Assembly (NCBI RefSeq): GCF_019375475.1
Contig: NZ_JAHXGQ010000005.1
Span: forward strand, 124,001-188,000
Length of the DNA: 64,000 bases
Origin: Saccharothrix obliqua
Lineage (GTDB): Bacteria; Actinomycetota; Actinomycetes; Mycobacteriales; Pseudonocardiaceae
Reading direction: 5' to 3'
Shown piece after piece: positions 35,373 through 43,512 of the stretch (positions within the stretch are counted from its first letter, which is position 1; the number at the start of each line of letters is the position of its first letter). Both the position numbers and the translations under genes were made by a program. The notes below the pieces were generated by a model. The model did not search any database, was not told the DNA's origin, and saw only the letters and a program-made list of their open reading frames with translations.

Positions 35373-36818
35373 ATGGCCACCGGCCTGGACGGCTTCTTCA
35401 AGATCTCCGAACGCGGCTCCACCGTCGGCCGCGAGGTGCGTGGCGGTGTCGTCACGTTCGTCGCGATGGCCTACATCGTGGTCCTCAACCCCCTCATCCT
35501 GGGCAGCTTCGCGGCCGACGACCCGTCGGCGAAGACGGACGTCCTGGGCGCGATCCTGCCGGTGTCGCAGGTCGCGGCGGTGACCGCGCTGGTCGCGGGC
35601 GTCATGACCATCCTGTTCGGACTCGTCGCGAACTACCCCTTCGCCCTGGCCACCGGCCTGGGCATCAACTCGTTCCTGGCCGTGTCGATCGCGCCGAAGG
35701 TCACCTGGCCCGAGGCGATGGGCCTGGTCGTGGTGAACGGCCTCGTGGTGCTGCTGCTGGTCCTCACGGGCGTGCGCACCGCGGTGTTCAACGCCGTGCC
35801 GGCCGAGCTGAAGGCGGCCATCGCGGTCGGCATCGGCCTGTTCATCTGCTTCATCGGCCTGGTCGACGCGGGCTTCGTGCGGCGCGTCCCGGACGAGGCG
35901 GGCACGACCGTCCCGGTCGGACTGGGCATCAACGGCTCCATCGCGTCCTGGCCGACGCTGGTGTTCGTGGTGGGCCTGGTGCTGACCGGCGTCCTGGTGG
36001 CGCGCCGGGTCAAGGGCGCGATCCTGATCGGCGTGCTCGGCGCGACGGTGCTGTCCGTGGTGCTGGAGGCGGTGGTGCACGCGGGTCCGTCGAAGGGCGT
36101 GAACCCGGAGGGCTGGAACCTCGGCTACCCGGCGCTGCCGGACCAGGTGCTGGGGCTGCCGGACCTGTCGCTGCTCGGCGACGTGTCGTTCGGCGCGTGG
36201 ACGCGGCTGCCCGCGCTGACCGCCGCGCTGGTGGTCTTCACGCTGGTGCTGACGGACTTCTTCGACACCGTGGGCACGATGACCGGCCTGGGCAAGGAAG
36301 CCGGGTTGATCGGCAAGGACGGGCAGCTGCCGGGCGTGAGCAGGGCGTTGTTCGTGGACGGCGTCGGCGCGGTCGCGGGTGGTGCGGCGTCCTCGTCGTC
36401 GAACACGGTGTTCGTGGAGTCGGCGGCGGGCATCGCGGAGGGCGCGCGGACCGGGTTGGCGAACGTCGTGACCGGCCTGCTGTTCCTGGCGGCGATGTTC
36501 CTGACGCCGCTGTACTCGGTCGTGCCGGTGGAGGCCGCGGCCCCGGCGCTGGTCATCGTGGGCGCGTTGATGATCGTCCAGGTCCGGGACATCGACTTCA
36601 CGGACTTCTCCGTGGCGTTGCCCGCGTTCCTCACGATCGTGGTCATGCCGTTCACCTATTCGATCGCCAACGGCATCGGCGCGGGCTTCGTCAGCTACGT
36701 GGTGTTGCGGGCGATGACCGGGCGGGCACGCAGCATCCACCCGCTGATGTGGGGTGTGGCCGGTGCGTTCGTCGTCTACTTCGGCATCGGGCCCATCCAG
36801 GCCGTGTTCGGGAGCTGA
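35373..36818 (+). CDS. NCS2-family purine permease (AzgA/PbuG-like)
   Basis: This 481-residue polytopic transporter has about 12-14 membrane segments. The N-terminal ERGSTVGREVRGGVVTFVAMAYIVVLNP, the ATGLGINSFLA stretch and the LTDFFDTVGTMTGLG motif are typical of the AzgA branch, which imports adenine, guanine or hypoxanthine. The ATG is preceded by AAGGGAAG. It is followed at 51 bp by a MarR gene. Confidence 0.93.
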   Translation: MATGLDGFFKISERGSTVGREVRGGVVTFVAMAYIVVLNPLILGSFAADDPSAKTDVLGAILPVSQVAAVTALVAGVMTILFGLVANYPFALATGLGINSFLAVSIAPKVTWPEAMGLVVVNGLVVLLLVLTGVRTAVFNAVPAELKAAIAVGIGLFICFIGLVDAGFVRRVPDEAGTTVPVGLGINGSIASWPTLVFVVGLVLTGVLVARRVKGAILIGVLGATVLSVVLEAVVHAGPSKGVNPEGWNLGYPALPDQVLGLPDLSLLGDVSFGAWTRLPALTAALVVFTLVLTDFFDTVGTMTGLGKEAGLIGKDGQLPGVSRALFVDGVGAVAGGAASSSSNTVFVESAAGIAEGARTGLANVVTGLLFLAAMFLTPLYSVVPVEAAAPALVIVGALMIVQVRDIDFTDFSVALPAFLTIVVMPFTYSIANGIGAGFVSYVVLRAMTGRARSIHPLMWGVAGAFVVYFGIGPIQAVFGS

Positions 36819-36869
36819 AATGGGCAAGTTCACACGATGGGCGCAGAGATCGTGAGGTATGCTAACTAC

Positions 36870-37301
36870 GTGGCGGAGAGCGACGCGGAACGGGGGCTGG
36901 CGAGCCGGCTGCGGCTGGCCGTGGTCCGGCTGAACCGCAGGCTCCGCGCCCAACGGGTCAACTCGGTGATCTCGCTGACCCAGGTGTCCGCGTTGTCCAC
37001 GCTCCACAAGTGCGGGCCGCTGACGCCCGGCGAGCTGGCCGCCAAGGAAGGCGTCCAGCCCCCGTCCATGACGAGGGTCATCGCGGCGCTGGAGGACTTC
37101 GGCTTCGCGACCCGACGCCCGCACCCCACGGACGGGCGACAGGCCATCGTGGAACTGAGCGAGTCCGGGCAGAGCTACATCAACGAAGAGGTGTCGGCGC
37201 GCGAGGCGTGGCTCGACGTGCGGCTGGCGGAGCTGACACCGGAGGAACGGGGCGTGCTGTCGCGCGCCGCCGAGATAATCGACAGGATGGCGGGGCAGTA
37301 A
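36870..37301 (+). CDS. MarR-family regulator (Rv0880-like)
   Basis: This 143-residue winged-helix regulator contains LRLAVVRLNRRLRAQ, the recognition region LTPGELAAKEGVQPPSMTRVIAALEDFGFATRRPHPTDGRQAIVEL and a C-terminal dimer helix. The GTG at 36870 gives the length I recall for Rv0880, and TATGCT lies six bases upstream; an upstream ATG at 36837 is less likely. Four bases separate it from the MFS gene, so they are an operon, and repression of that exporter is a reasonable guess. Confidence 0.92.
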   Translation: MAESDAERGLASRLRLAVVRLNRRLRAQRVNSVISLTQVSALSTLHKCGPLTPGELAAKEGVQPPSMTRVIAALEDFGFATRRPHPTDGRQAIVELSESGQSYINEEVSAREAWLDVRLAELTPEERGVLSRAAEIIDRMAGQ

Positions 37302-37304
37302 CGA

Positions 37305-38630
37305 GTGCCGGCGTACGCGGGTGGTGCGGAGACCGATCGGACCGATCGTCGAGAGGCGCTACCCCCGCCGGGCAAGCGGCGCATGTTCGGTTCGCTCCGC
37401 GTGCGCAACTACCGCCTCTACGCGTCCGGGCAGGTCATCTCCCTGGTCGGGCTGTGGATGCAGCGCGTTGCCCAGGACTGGTTGGTGCTGGAGCTGTCCG
37501 ACGGCTCACCGGTCGCCCTGGGCATCGCCGCCGCGCTCCAGTTCGCGCCGACGTTGTTCTTGTCGTTGTGGGCGGGCGTGCTCGCCGACCGGATGGACAA
37601 GCGCAAGCTGCTGCTGGCGTTGGAGACCGGGCTCGGGCTGTGTGCGCTGACCCTGGGGTTGCTCGACGTCACCGGCATCGCGGAACTGTGGCACGTCTAC
37701 CTGCTGTGCTTGCTGCTGGGCGCCGTGTCGGCGGTCGAGACGCCCGTGCGCCAGTCGTTCGTGGTGGAGATGGTCGGTCGTGACCAGCTCACCAACGCGG
37801 TCGCGCTGAACTCGATGACGTTCAACCTGGCCCGCATGGTCGGGCCCGCGGTGGCCGGTGGCCTGATCATCGTGGTCGGCACCGGTTGGGTCTTCCTGAT
37901 CAACGCGGTGAGCTTCCTGGCGGTGCTGGCCGGCCTGGTGCTGATGAACCCGGCCGAACTGCACCGCGACGAGCCCGTGCCCAGGGAGAAGGGCCAGCTC
38001 CGCGAGGGTCTGCGGTACGTCCGCGGCCGGACGGACCTGGTGATCCTGCTGTGCCTGGTGTTCTTCATCAGCACGTTCGGGTTGAACTTCTACGTGACGC
38101 TGGCGGTGTTGGCGCGCAACACGTTCGGTGGTGACGCCGATGCGTACGGGTTGTTGTCCACGATGCTGGCGGTGGGGACGTTGGCGGGCGCGACGCTGGC
38201 GGCTCGGCGCAGCGCCAAGGGAAAGCCGCGGTTGCGGTTGCTGATCGTGGGCGCGTTGGCGTTCGGCGTGCTGGAGATCGCTGCCGGGTTGATGCCGTCG
38301 CTGTGGCTGGTGGGCGTGGTGCTGATCCCGGTGGGGATCGCCATGATGACCTTCACGACCACCGCCAACGCGACCGTGCAGTTGGCCGTGTCACCCGCGA
38401 TGCGCGGCCGGGTGATGGGCTTGTACATGCTGGTGTTCCTGGGCGGCAACCCGGTCGGCGGCCCGGTGATGGGCTGGCTGGCCGAGCACTTCACGGCCCG
38501 TGCCCCCCTGGTGGCGGGTGGCGTGGTGTCCATCGTGGCGGCGCTGGTGGGCGGGTTCGTGCTGGCCAAGCGAGGCGGGCTGACCCTGCCGACGTACCGC
38601 CTGGGCCTGCGCCGTCGAGCCCGCGTCTGA
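37305..38630 (+). CDS. MFS exporter (EntS/MFS_3-like)
   Basis: This 441-residue transporter has about 12 helices and MFS_3-type motifs: SLRVRNYRLYASGQVISLVGLWMQRVAQDWLVL near the start, WAGVLADRMDKRKLLL as motif A, and ETPVRQSFVVEMV. Related proteins export siderophores or drugs. It is co-transcribed with the MarR gene just upstream. Downstream lies an iron-box-like palindrome, which makes an iron link worth testing. Confidence 0.92.
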   Translation: MPAYAGGAETDRTDRREALPPPGKRRMFGSLRVRNYRLYASGQVISLVGLWMQRVAQDWLVLELSDGSPVALGIAAALQFAPTLFLSLWAGVLADRMDKRKLLLALETGLGLCALTLGLLDVTGIAELWHVYLLCLLLGAVSAVETPVRQSFVVEMVGRDQLTNAVALNSMTFNLARMVGPAVAGGLIIVVGTGWVFLINAVSFLAVLAGLVLMNPAELHRDEPVPREKGQLREGLRYVRGRTDLVILLCLVFFISTFGLNFYVTLAVLARNTFGGDADAYGLLSTMLAVGTLAGATLAARRSAKGKPRLRLLIVGALAFGVLEIAAGLMPSLWLVGVVLIPVGIAMMTFTTTANATVQLAVSPAMRGRVMGLYMLVFLGGNPVGGPVMGWLAEHFTARAPLVAGGVVSIVAALVGGFVLAKRGGLTLPTYRLGLRRRARV

Positions 38631-38698
38631 TCGACCACGTGGCTCCGGGGTGTCGGGTGTTGGCTGGTCGCACGCGGTTTGGTGCTCCGGACTTCCCA

Positions 38699-38737
38699 AC
38701 GAAGCGAGCTTAGGCTAACCTAAGCTCGTCGCTTCGT
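38699..38737. promoter_or_regulatory. IdeR/DtxR-like iron box within a hairpin
   Basis: TTAGGCTAACCTAA at 38710-38723 equals the right-hand 14 bases of the DtxR/IdeR consensus TTAGGTTAGGCTAACCTAA. It sits in a longer imperfect stem: ACGAAGCGAGCTTAGG pairs with CCTAAGCTCG and CTTCGT after a three-base bulge. Its place is between the convergent MFS and superoxide dismutase genes, 69 bp after the MFS stop. It may be an orphan or remnant operator, or simply the MFS terminator. Confidence 0.55.
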
Positions 38738-38767
38738 GGTGGGAGCGGCAGTCAGTTCGGGAACAGA

Positions 38768-38811
38768 CGAGGCCCCGCCTCCCGGTCGTACCGCCGGGGA
38801 GCGGGGCCTCG
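38768..38811. terminator. Terminator hairpin downstream of the superoxide dismutase gene
   Basis: An 18-base stem with two mismatches (CGAGGCCCCGC arms, 38768-38785 with 38794-38811) lies 46 bp beyond the sod stop and about 140 bp beyond the MFS stop. It can act on both convergent transcripts. Confidence 0.8.
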
Positions 38812-38857
38812 TCGTGTCAGCGATGGGAGCTTGTCGGAGCATCCACCGCCGAGCCTG

Positions 38858-39487
38858 TCACTGCTGCGGCAGCTGGAGACCGTTCTGCCCGGCGCGGGCG
38901 GCCTCGAAGCGCGCGGCCACGTCGTCCCAGTTGACGACGTTCCACAGGGCGGAGATGTAGTCCGCCTTGAGGTTGCGGTACTGGAGGTAGTACGCGTGCT
39001 CCCAGATGTCGAACACCAGCAGCGGCGTGGTGGCGATCGACAGGTTGGAGTGGTGGTCCTTGAGCTGCTGGGTGATCAGCCGCTGACCGACCGGCTCCCA
39101 CGCGAGGATGCCCCAGCCGGAACCCTGGATGGTGGACGCGGCGGCGCCCAGCTGCGCGCGCAGCTTGTCGAACGAGCCGAAGTGCTCGTCCACGGCCGCG
39201 GCCAGCTCGCCGACCGGCTTGTCACCGCCGTTGGGCGAGAGGTTCTTCCACCACACCTGGTGCAGCGCGTGACCCGCGAGGTGGAACGCCAGCGTCGTCT
39301 CCAGGCCGACGATGGAGCCGAAGGACTCCTTGTCCCGCGCCTCGGCGATCTGGTCGATCGTGTCGTTCGCGCCCTTGACGTAAGCGGCGTGGTGCTTGCT
39401 GTGGTGCAGCTCGTTGATCTCGCCGATGATCGCCGGTTCGAGGGCGCCGTAGTCGTAGTCGAGATCCGGCAGCACGTACTGGGCCAT
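38858..39487 (-). CDS. sodF: Fe/Mn-family superoxide dismutase, probably Nur-controlled (sodF-like)
   Basis: This 209-residue enzyme dismutates superoxide in the cytoplasm. Metal ligands are His28 ([12 protein letters not shown]), the histidine in [14 protein letters not shown] and the Asp and His in [24 protein letters not shown] is the usual central motif. The ATG at 39487 follows GAGGGGA. A nickel-responsive Nur-type box covers the promoter, which in Streptomyces marks the Fe-SOD (SodF) that is silenced when a Ni-SOD is made. The metal itself cannot be read from sequence; the symbol rests on the promoter site. Confidence 0.92.
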   Translation of the reverse strand: MAQYVLPDLDYDYGALEPAIIGEINELHHSKHHAAYVKGANDTIDQIAEARDKESFGSIVGLETTLAFHLAGHALHQVWWKNLSPNGGDKPVGELAAAVDEHFGSFDKLRAQLGAAASTIQGSGWGILAWEPVGQRLITQQLKDHHSNLSIATTPLLVFDIWEHAYYLQYRNLKADYISALWNVVNWDDVAARFEAARAGQNGLQLPQQ

Positions 39488-39500
39488 GACCATCCCCTCG

Positions 39501-39534
39501 TTGCAACACTCTTGTACCTGCAATCTACTTGCAA
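39501..39534 (-). promoter_or_regulatory. Nur-type nickel-responsive operator at the sod promoter
   Basis: CTGCAA-TCTAC-TTGCAA at 39518-39534 matches the Streptomyces Nur box tTGCaa-N5-ttGCAA at 11 of 12 bases. A further TTGCAA lies at 39501-39506. The cluster is 14-47 bases upstream of the sod start codon, where it would block RNA polymerase. Nur repression of sodF by nickel is established in S. coelicolor; its use here is inferred. Confidence 0.75.
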
Positions 39535-39539
39535 CCACG

Positions 39540-39974
39540 GCCGCCCGAAACTGGGGTGGTGATCACAAGGCTTTTCGGTGGGATCGGGAATGCACGCGGG
39601 TGGTCCGGCGGCGCGCGGGCGGTGAGGTTGGGCGCGGGGCCTGGCGGTGCCGGGGCGGAGGGGTGTTTCACCTGGTCAGCCGCCGTGTGAGGCGATGTCT
39701 GGACATTGACTTAGGTCTAGGTTCGGCGAGGTGGATCGCCGCCCGATCTGTCTACTGTGGACGCCTGCCGGCGGCGGGCGCGAGCCGCGTGGGCCGACCG
39801 CGGCAGGTGCGCGGCCCCGGTGGGTGAGCCGCGGCGGTCGGCCCGGGGTGCGCGGCCGGCGGGCGGCGCGACGCGGGTCCGGAGAGCCGGTCACGCGGCG
39901 CCCCCGCGAGCCGGTGCGGAATATGCGGGGGTTGATCAGGGGGGCGGTGTGCGGTGCCTGGCAAGATGACGCCC
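39540..39974. other. Intergenic region, sod to hypothetical gene
   Basis: This stretch of about 435 bp lies between divergently placed genes. TTGACTTAGGTCTAGG at 39706-39721 gives a -35-like TTGACT and a partial, non-symmetrical iron-box-like TTAGGTCTAGGTT. Frames crossing the region have no family similarity and poor starts. No gene or repeat is supported. Confidence 0.4.
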
Positions 39975-40385
39975 ATGGGCACCGAGGAGGACTGGCCGAT
40001 CGAGCAGACGTGGTCGCTGCGCAACACGCATTGGCACGCCTACGTCGAACACACGTCCCTCGACCACGCCTCACCCCGGCAGGAGCGCCTGGAGCGCACC
40101 CCGGAGGAGGTGCTGACCACCCCGACCGAGGTCGCGGCGTGGTTGGAGGTCAACCTCCGCAGCGCGACCAAGCCGGAGGAGGCGGGCAAGAAGCGCACCA
40201 AGGACGAGCGGGACTTCTCCGACTCCAACCGGGTGCACGCGTCCCTGGCGTCGGCGGGCGAGTCGATCTACACCGGCGTGAAGGGGATGCTGACGCTGGC
40301 CGTCGAGGCGGTGACGCCCGAGGAGTGCCGCAGTTCCCACGACGGCGCGGACGTCGCACCGCTCAAAGCCGGCCGTCGTCGCTGA
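39975..40385 (+). CDS. Hypothetical soluble protein
   Basis: This protein of about 136 residues is hydrophilic and rich in Glu, Lys and Arg, with an acidic Trp-containing N-terminus (GTEEDWPIEQTWSLRNTHWHAYVEH) and no signal or membrane segment. Starts at 39954, 39966 and 39975 are in frame; none has a convincing ribosome site. It ends one base before the stop of the convergent ligase gene. The family was not recognised. Confidence 0.6.
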   Translation: MGTEEDWPIEQTWSLRNTHWHAYVEHTSLDHASPRQERLERTPEEVLTTPTEVAAWLEVNLRSATKPEEAGKKRTKDERDFSDSNRVHASLASAGESIYTGVKGMLTLAVEAVTPEECRSSHDGADVAPLKAGRRR

Positions 40386-40386
40386 C

Positions 40387-41886
40387 TCAGCCGACCGGCC
40401 ACGTGTGCACCGGCTCGCCGGTGTGCATCAGCTCGACGTACCGGGAGAGCATCGCGCCCAGCGCCGCCTCCCGGTCCGCACCGCGCTCCTCCAGCAACGC
40501 CACGGTCTCCCGCTGCCACTGCGACCCGGTGCGCCGCGCCAGGCACCGCGCCTCGATGACGCCGAGGTACCTCTCCCGCGCGGCGTCGGACACGCCGCAC
40601 GCCCGCAAGCCCTCGTGCGCCAACGGCAGGAGCCGCCGCAGCACCAGCTCGTCCGGCGGCACCCAGCCGATGCCCGGCCAGTAGAGCTGCGCGCCCATCC
40701 CGTGCCGTGAACCGGCGTACAGGTTCTCCTCCGCCGCCTGGAACGACATCTGTGTCCACAGTGGACGTTCCAGGGTGGTGAGGGCGCGTTGCGCGCCGTA
40801 GAAGAACGCCGCGTTCGCCATGGTGTCCAACACCGTCGGGCCGGCCGGGAGCACGCGGTTCTCCACCCGCAGGTGCGGCACGCCGTCCACCACGTCGTAC
40901 ACCGGCCGGTTCCACCGCCACACGGTCCCGTTGTGCAGCCGCAGCTCGGTCAACGCCGGCGTGCCACCGGCGCCGAGCACGTCCAGCGGGTCCTCGTCGC
41001 CGGTTTCCGGCAGCAGCGCGGGGAAGTAGCGGACGTTCTCCTCGAACAGGTCGAAGATCGAGGTGATCCACCGCTCGCCGAACCACACCCGCGGGCGCAC
41101 GCCCTGGTTCTTCAGCTCGACCGTGCGGGTGTCGGTGGCCTGGAGGAACAACGGCACGCGGGTCTCGTGCCACAGCGCGCGGCCGAGCAGGAACGGTGAG
41201 TTCGCCGCGATCGCCACCTGCACGCCGGCCAACGCCTGCGCGGCGTTCCAGTGCGCGGCGAAGTCGTCCGGCGCCACCTGGAGGTGCAGTTGGACGGACG
41301 TGCACGCCGCCTCGGGGAGGATGGACTCCGCGTAGCTCAACAACTTCTCGGGCGTCGTGCCGCCGGGCATCGGCGCGCCCTCCATCGACAGCACGGTCTC
41401 CTCGCCGCGCACCGCGAAGATCTGGTCGTTGAGCAGGGCGTACCGCGGGCTGTCGGACAGCCACCGGCGGTCGAAGTGCTCCTGCCGCAACGTAGGGAGC
41501 ACCCCGATCATCACGATGGACGTGCCCGCGTCGTGCGCCTTGTCGTCCGCCGAGGAGAGGGTTTCCCGCAGCGCGTGCTCCAGGGCGAGGGTCTGGTCGC
41601 CGGCCAGCTCCCGGGGCGGCACGTTGACCTCCAGGTTGTGCTGCCCCAGTTCCAGCGTGAACGACGGGTCGCCGATCTTCTCCAGCACCTCCGCGTTGGC
41701 CATCGCGGGACGGCACTCGTCGTCGACCAGGTTCAGCTCGATCTCCAGCCCCATCTGCTGGCGCGGGAAGGAGAAGCTGTCCTCGGCCAACATGGTTCCC
41801 AGTGCGTCCAGGCACCGCTGGACCCGCTCGCGGTAGCGCTGCCGGTCCTCCCTGGTGAACACGCCAACGGACACCTTGCCACCCAT
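40387..41886 (-). CDS. Glutamate-cysteine ligase family (GCS2-type) protein
   Basis: This 499-residue protein carries GCS2-type ligase signatures: MGLEIELNLVD near residue 50, SFTLELGQHNLEVNVPPRE, a TSVQLHLQVAP strand, RVWFGERWITSIFDLFEENVRYFPALLP, and RVENRVLPAGPTVLDTMANAAFFYG. Family members join glutamate to cysteine or other amines with ATP. In an actinomycete, gamma-glutamylcysteine could feed ergothioneine synthesis, but no egt gene is nearby and the substrate is open. The ATG at 41886 follows GGGAGG. Confidence 0.88.
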   Translation of the reverse strand: MGGKVSVGVFTREDRQRYRERVQRCLDALGTMLAEDSFSFPRQQMGLEIELNLVDDECRPAMANAEVLEKIGDPSFTLELGQHNLEVNVPPRELAGDQTLALEHALRETLSSADDKAHDAGTSIVMIGVLPTLRQEHFDRRWLSDSPRYALLNDQIFAVRGEETVLSMEGAPMPGGTTPEKLLSYAESILPEAACTSVQLHLQVAPDDFAAHWNAAQALAGVQVAIAANSPFLLGRALWHETRVPLFLQATDTRTVELKNQGVRPRVWFGERWITSIFDLFEENVRYFPALLPETGDEDPLDVLGAGGTPALTELRLHNGTVWRWNRPVYDVVDGVPHLRVENRVLPAGPTVLDTMANAAFFYGAQRALTTLERPLWTQMSFQAAEENLYAGSRHGMGAQLYWPGIGWVPPDELVLRRLLPLAHEGLRACGVSDAARERYLGVIEARCLARRTGSQWQRETVALLEERGADREAALGAMLSRYVELMHTGEPVHTWPVG

Positions 41887-42091
41887 GCCGCCTCCCAATC
41901 GGTCGGGCTGTTCCGGCGGGCTCAGCGGAGGCCAACCGTGACACAGTGATCACCGGCCCGCCAGCGCCCAAATCGGTGCTCTCTGTCACACCGCAGTAAC
42001 AATCAGCGAGAACATGCAGGTTGGAGGCTCGCCTTTCGGCCCTCTGGACTACGAGCGGTGTTCACATGTCGGGAAGTGGGACACTGCCCGG

Positions 42092-42868
42092 GTGATCGAG
42101 ATCGACGACCCGGCGGACCCGCGGCTGGACGACTTCCGGGACCTGTCGACGGCGGACCGCCGACCCGACCGCCCCGGCGGCCGGGGCCTGGTGATCGCCG
42201 AGGGCGTGGTGGTGGTGGAACGGCTGCTCGCCTCGCCCTACCCGGTGCGCGCGCTGCTCGGCGTGCGCCGCCGCGTCGAGGCGCTCGGCGACCTGCCCGC
42301 GCCCGCCTACGTGACCTCCGCCGAGGTGATGGCCGAGGTGGTGGGCTTCCACCTCAACCGCGGCGTGCTCGCCGCCGCCGACCGCGCGCCCCAACCGACC
42401 GCCGCCGAACTCGCCGCCACCTCCCGGCGGCTGGCCGTGCTGGAGGGCGTCGGCGACCACGAGAACCTGGGCGCGTTGTTCCGCAACGCCGCCGCGCTGG
42501 GCGTGGACGGCGTCCTGCTCGGACCGGGGTGCAGCGACCCGCTGTACCGGCGCAGCGTCCGCGTCTCGATGGGACACGTGCTGCGCGTGCCGTTCGCGCA
42601 CCTGCCCGACCTGGCGACCGGACTGGAAGCGTTGCGGGCCGCCGGTTTCCGCATTGCCGCGCTGACACCCCGAGCCGACGCCGTGCCGCTGCCCGAGGCC
42701 GGGCTCGCGGGCGGGCGCGCCGCCGTGCTGCTCGGCGCGGAGGGACCCGGCCTCACCGACGAGGCCATCGCCGCCGCCGACGTGGCCGTCCGCATCCCGA
42801 TGGCGGAGGGCGTCGACTCGCTCAACGTCGCGACCGCGGGCGCGATCGCCTTCTACGCGCTCGGCTGA
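42092..42868 (+). CDS. SpoU/TrmH-family RNA 2'-O-methyltransferase (Rv0881-like)
   Basis: This 258-residue protein has an N-terminal RNA-binding-like part (LVIAEGVVVVERLLASPYPVRALLG) and a SPOUT methyltransferase core: DHENLGALFRNAAALGVDGVLLGPGC (motif 1), AAVLLGAEGPGLTDEAI (motif 2) and IPMAEGVDSLNVATAGAIAFYAL (motif 3). It modifies rRNA or tRNA with SAM; the target is unknown. GACACT is six bases before the GTG. It is followed at 43 bp by the DUF2537 gene, as in Rv0881-Rv0882. Confidence 0.92.
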   Translation: MIEIDDPADPRLDDFRDLSTADRRPDRPGGRGLVIAEGVVVVERLLASPYPVRALLGVRRRVEALGDLPAPAYVTSAEVMAEVVGFHLNRGVLAAADRAPQPTAAELAATSRRLAVLEGVGDHENLGALFRNAAALGVDGVLLGPGCSDPLYRRSVRVSMGHVLRVPFAHLPDLATGLEALRAAGFRIAALTPRADAVPLPEAGLAGGRAAVLLGAEGPGLTDEAIAAADVAVRIPMAEGVDSLNVATAGAIAFYALG

Positions 42869-42911
42869 CCGGCTAACGTCGACCCAGCAGCACCCCCATG
42901 AGGAGGAATCC

Positions 42912-43499
42912 GTGGAACTGCGGGTCCAGGGCGGCCGAGCCGTGCTCGCGGGTCGTGACGACGCGGGCGAGCGGGAGGTGGACCCGCACGCGTTGCCGCT
43001 GGGCGCGGGACTCGCCGATGCGCTGCACGAGTGGGCGAAGGTCGCCGACGCGGTGTTGCGCGCCGACACGCCCGAGGACGGCGCGGCGGGCGCCCTGGTG
43101 GCCCGGCGCGGTCGGCAGCTCGCCGGGCGGCTGGCCGCCGACATGGGCACGACCGTCGCCTACACCGACCCGGTCACCGGCGAGCAGTACGTGGTCGGCG
43201 CGCCCGACCCCGAACCGGAACCCGAACCCGCGGGGCCGCCGGAGAAGACGCCGTGGGGCACCGGCCTGACGGTCAGCGTGATCACCGCCGCCGTGGTGGC
43301 GATCATGGTGGTCACGCTGTCGCTCGGCCTCGGCGAGACCAGCCGCTGGCTCGCCCTGATCGCCAACGTCCTGGTGGTCGGCGGCATCACGCCGTCCGTC
43401 TGGCTGGCCCGCAACGTGCCGGTGTGGCGTTGGGTGGCCTACGGCGTCGTGGCGGGCGTGCCGGCCGCCTGGCTCGCCCTGCTCTCGACGCTGCTGTAG
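42912..43499 (+). CDS. DUF2537-type membrane protein
   Basis: This 195-residue protein has a cytoplasmic N-terminal domain of about 90 residues (VDPHALPLGAGLADALHEWAKVADAVL), a Pro/Glu linker and three to four membrane helices (LTVSVITAAVVAIMVVTLSLG, WLALIANVLVVGGITPSVWLA, WVAYGVVAGVPAAWLALLSTLL). The C-terminal part matches DUF2537; the N-terminal domain makes it longer than the mycobacterial form. The GTG follows GAGGAGGA, a strong ribosome site. Function is unknown. Confidence 0.78.
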   Translation: MELRVQGGRAVLAGRDDAGEREVDPHALPLGAGLADALHEWAKVADAVLRADTPEDGAAGALVARRGRQLAGRLAADMGTTVAYTDPVTGEQYVVGAPDPEPEPEPAGPPEKTPWGTGLTVSVITAAVVAIMVVTLSLGLGETSRWLALIANVLVVGGITPSVWLARNVPVWRWVAYGVVAGVPAAWLALLSTLL

Positions 43500-43512
43500 G
43501 CCACCCTCCCCG

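Noticed and set aside
38736..38960. Small plus-strand frame downstream of the iron box
   Set aside because: It runs through the terminator hairpin and into the sod gene antisense; composition is Cys/Arg/Ser-rich shadow. It was considered as a possible iron-box target but has no ribosome site.
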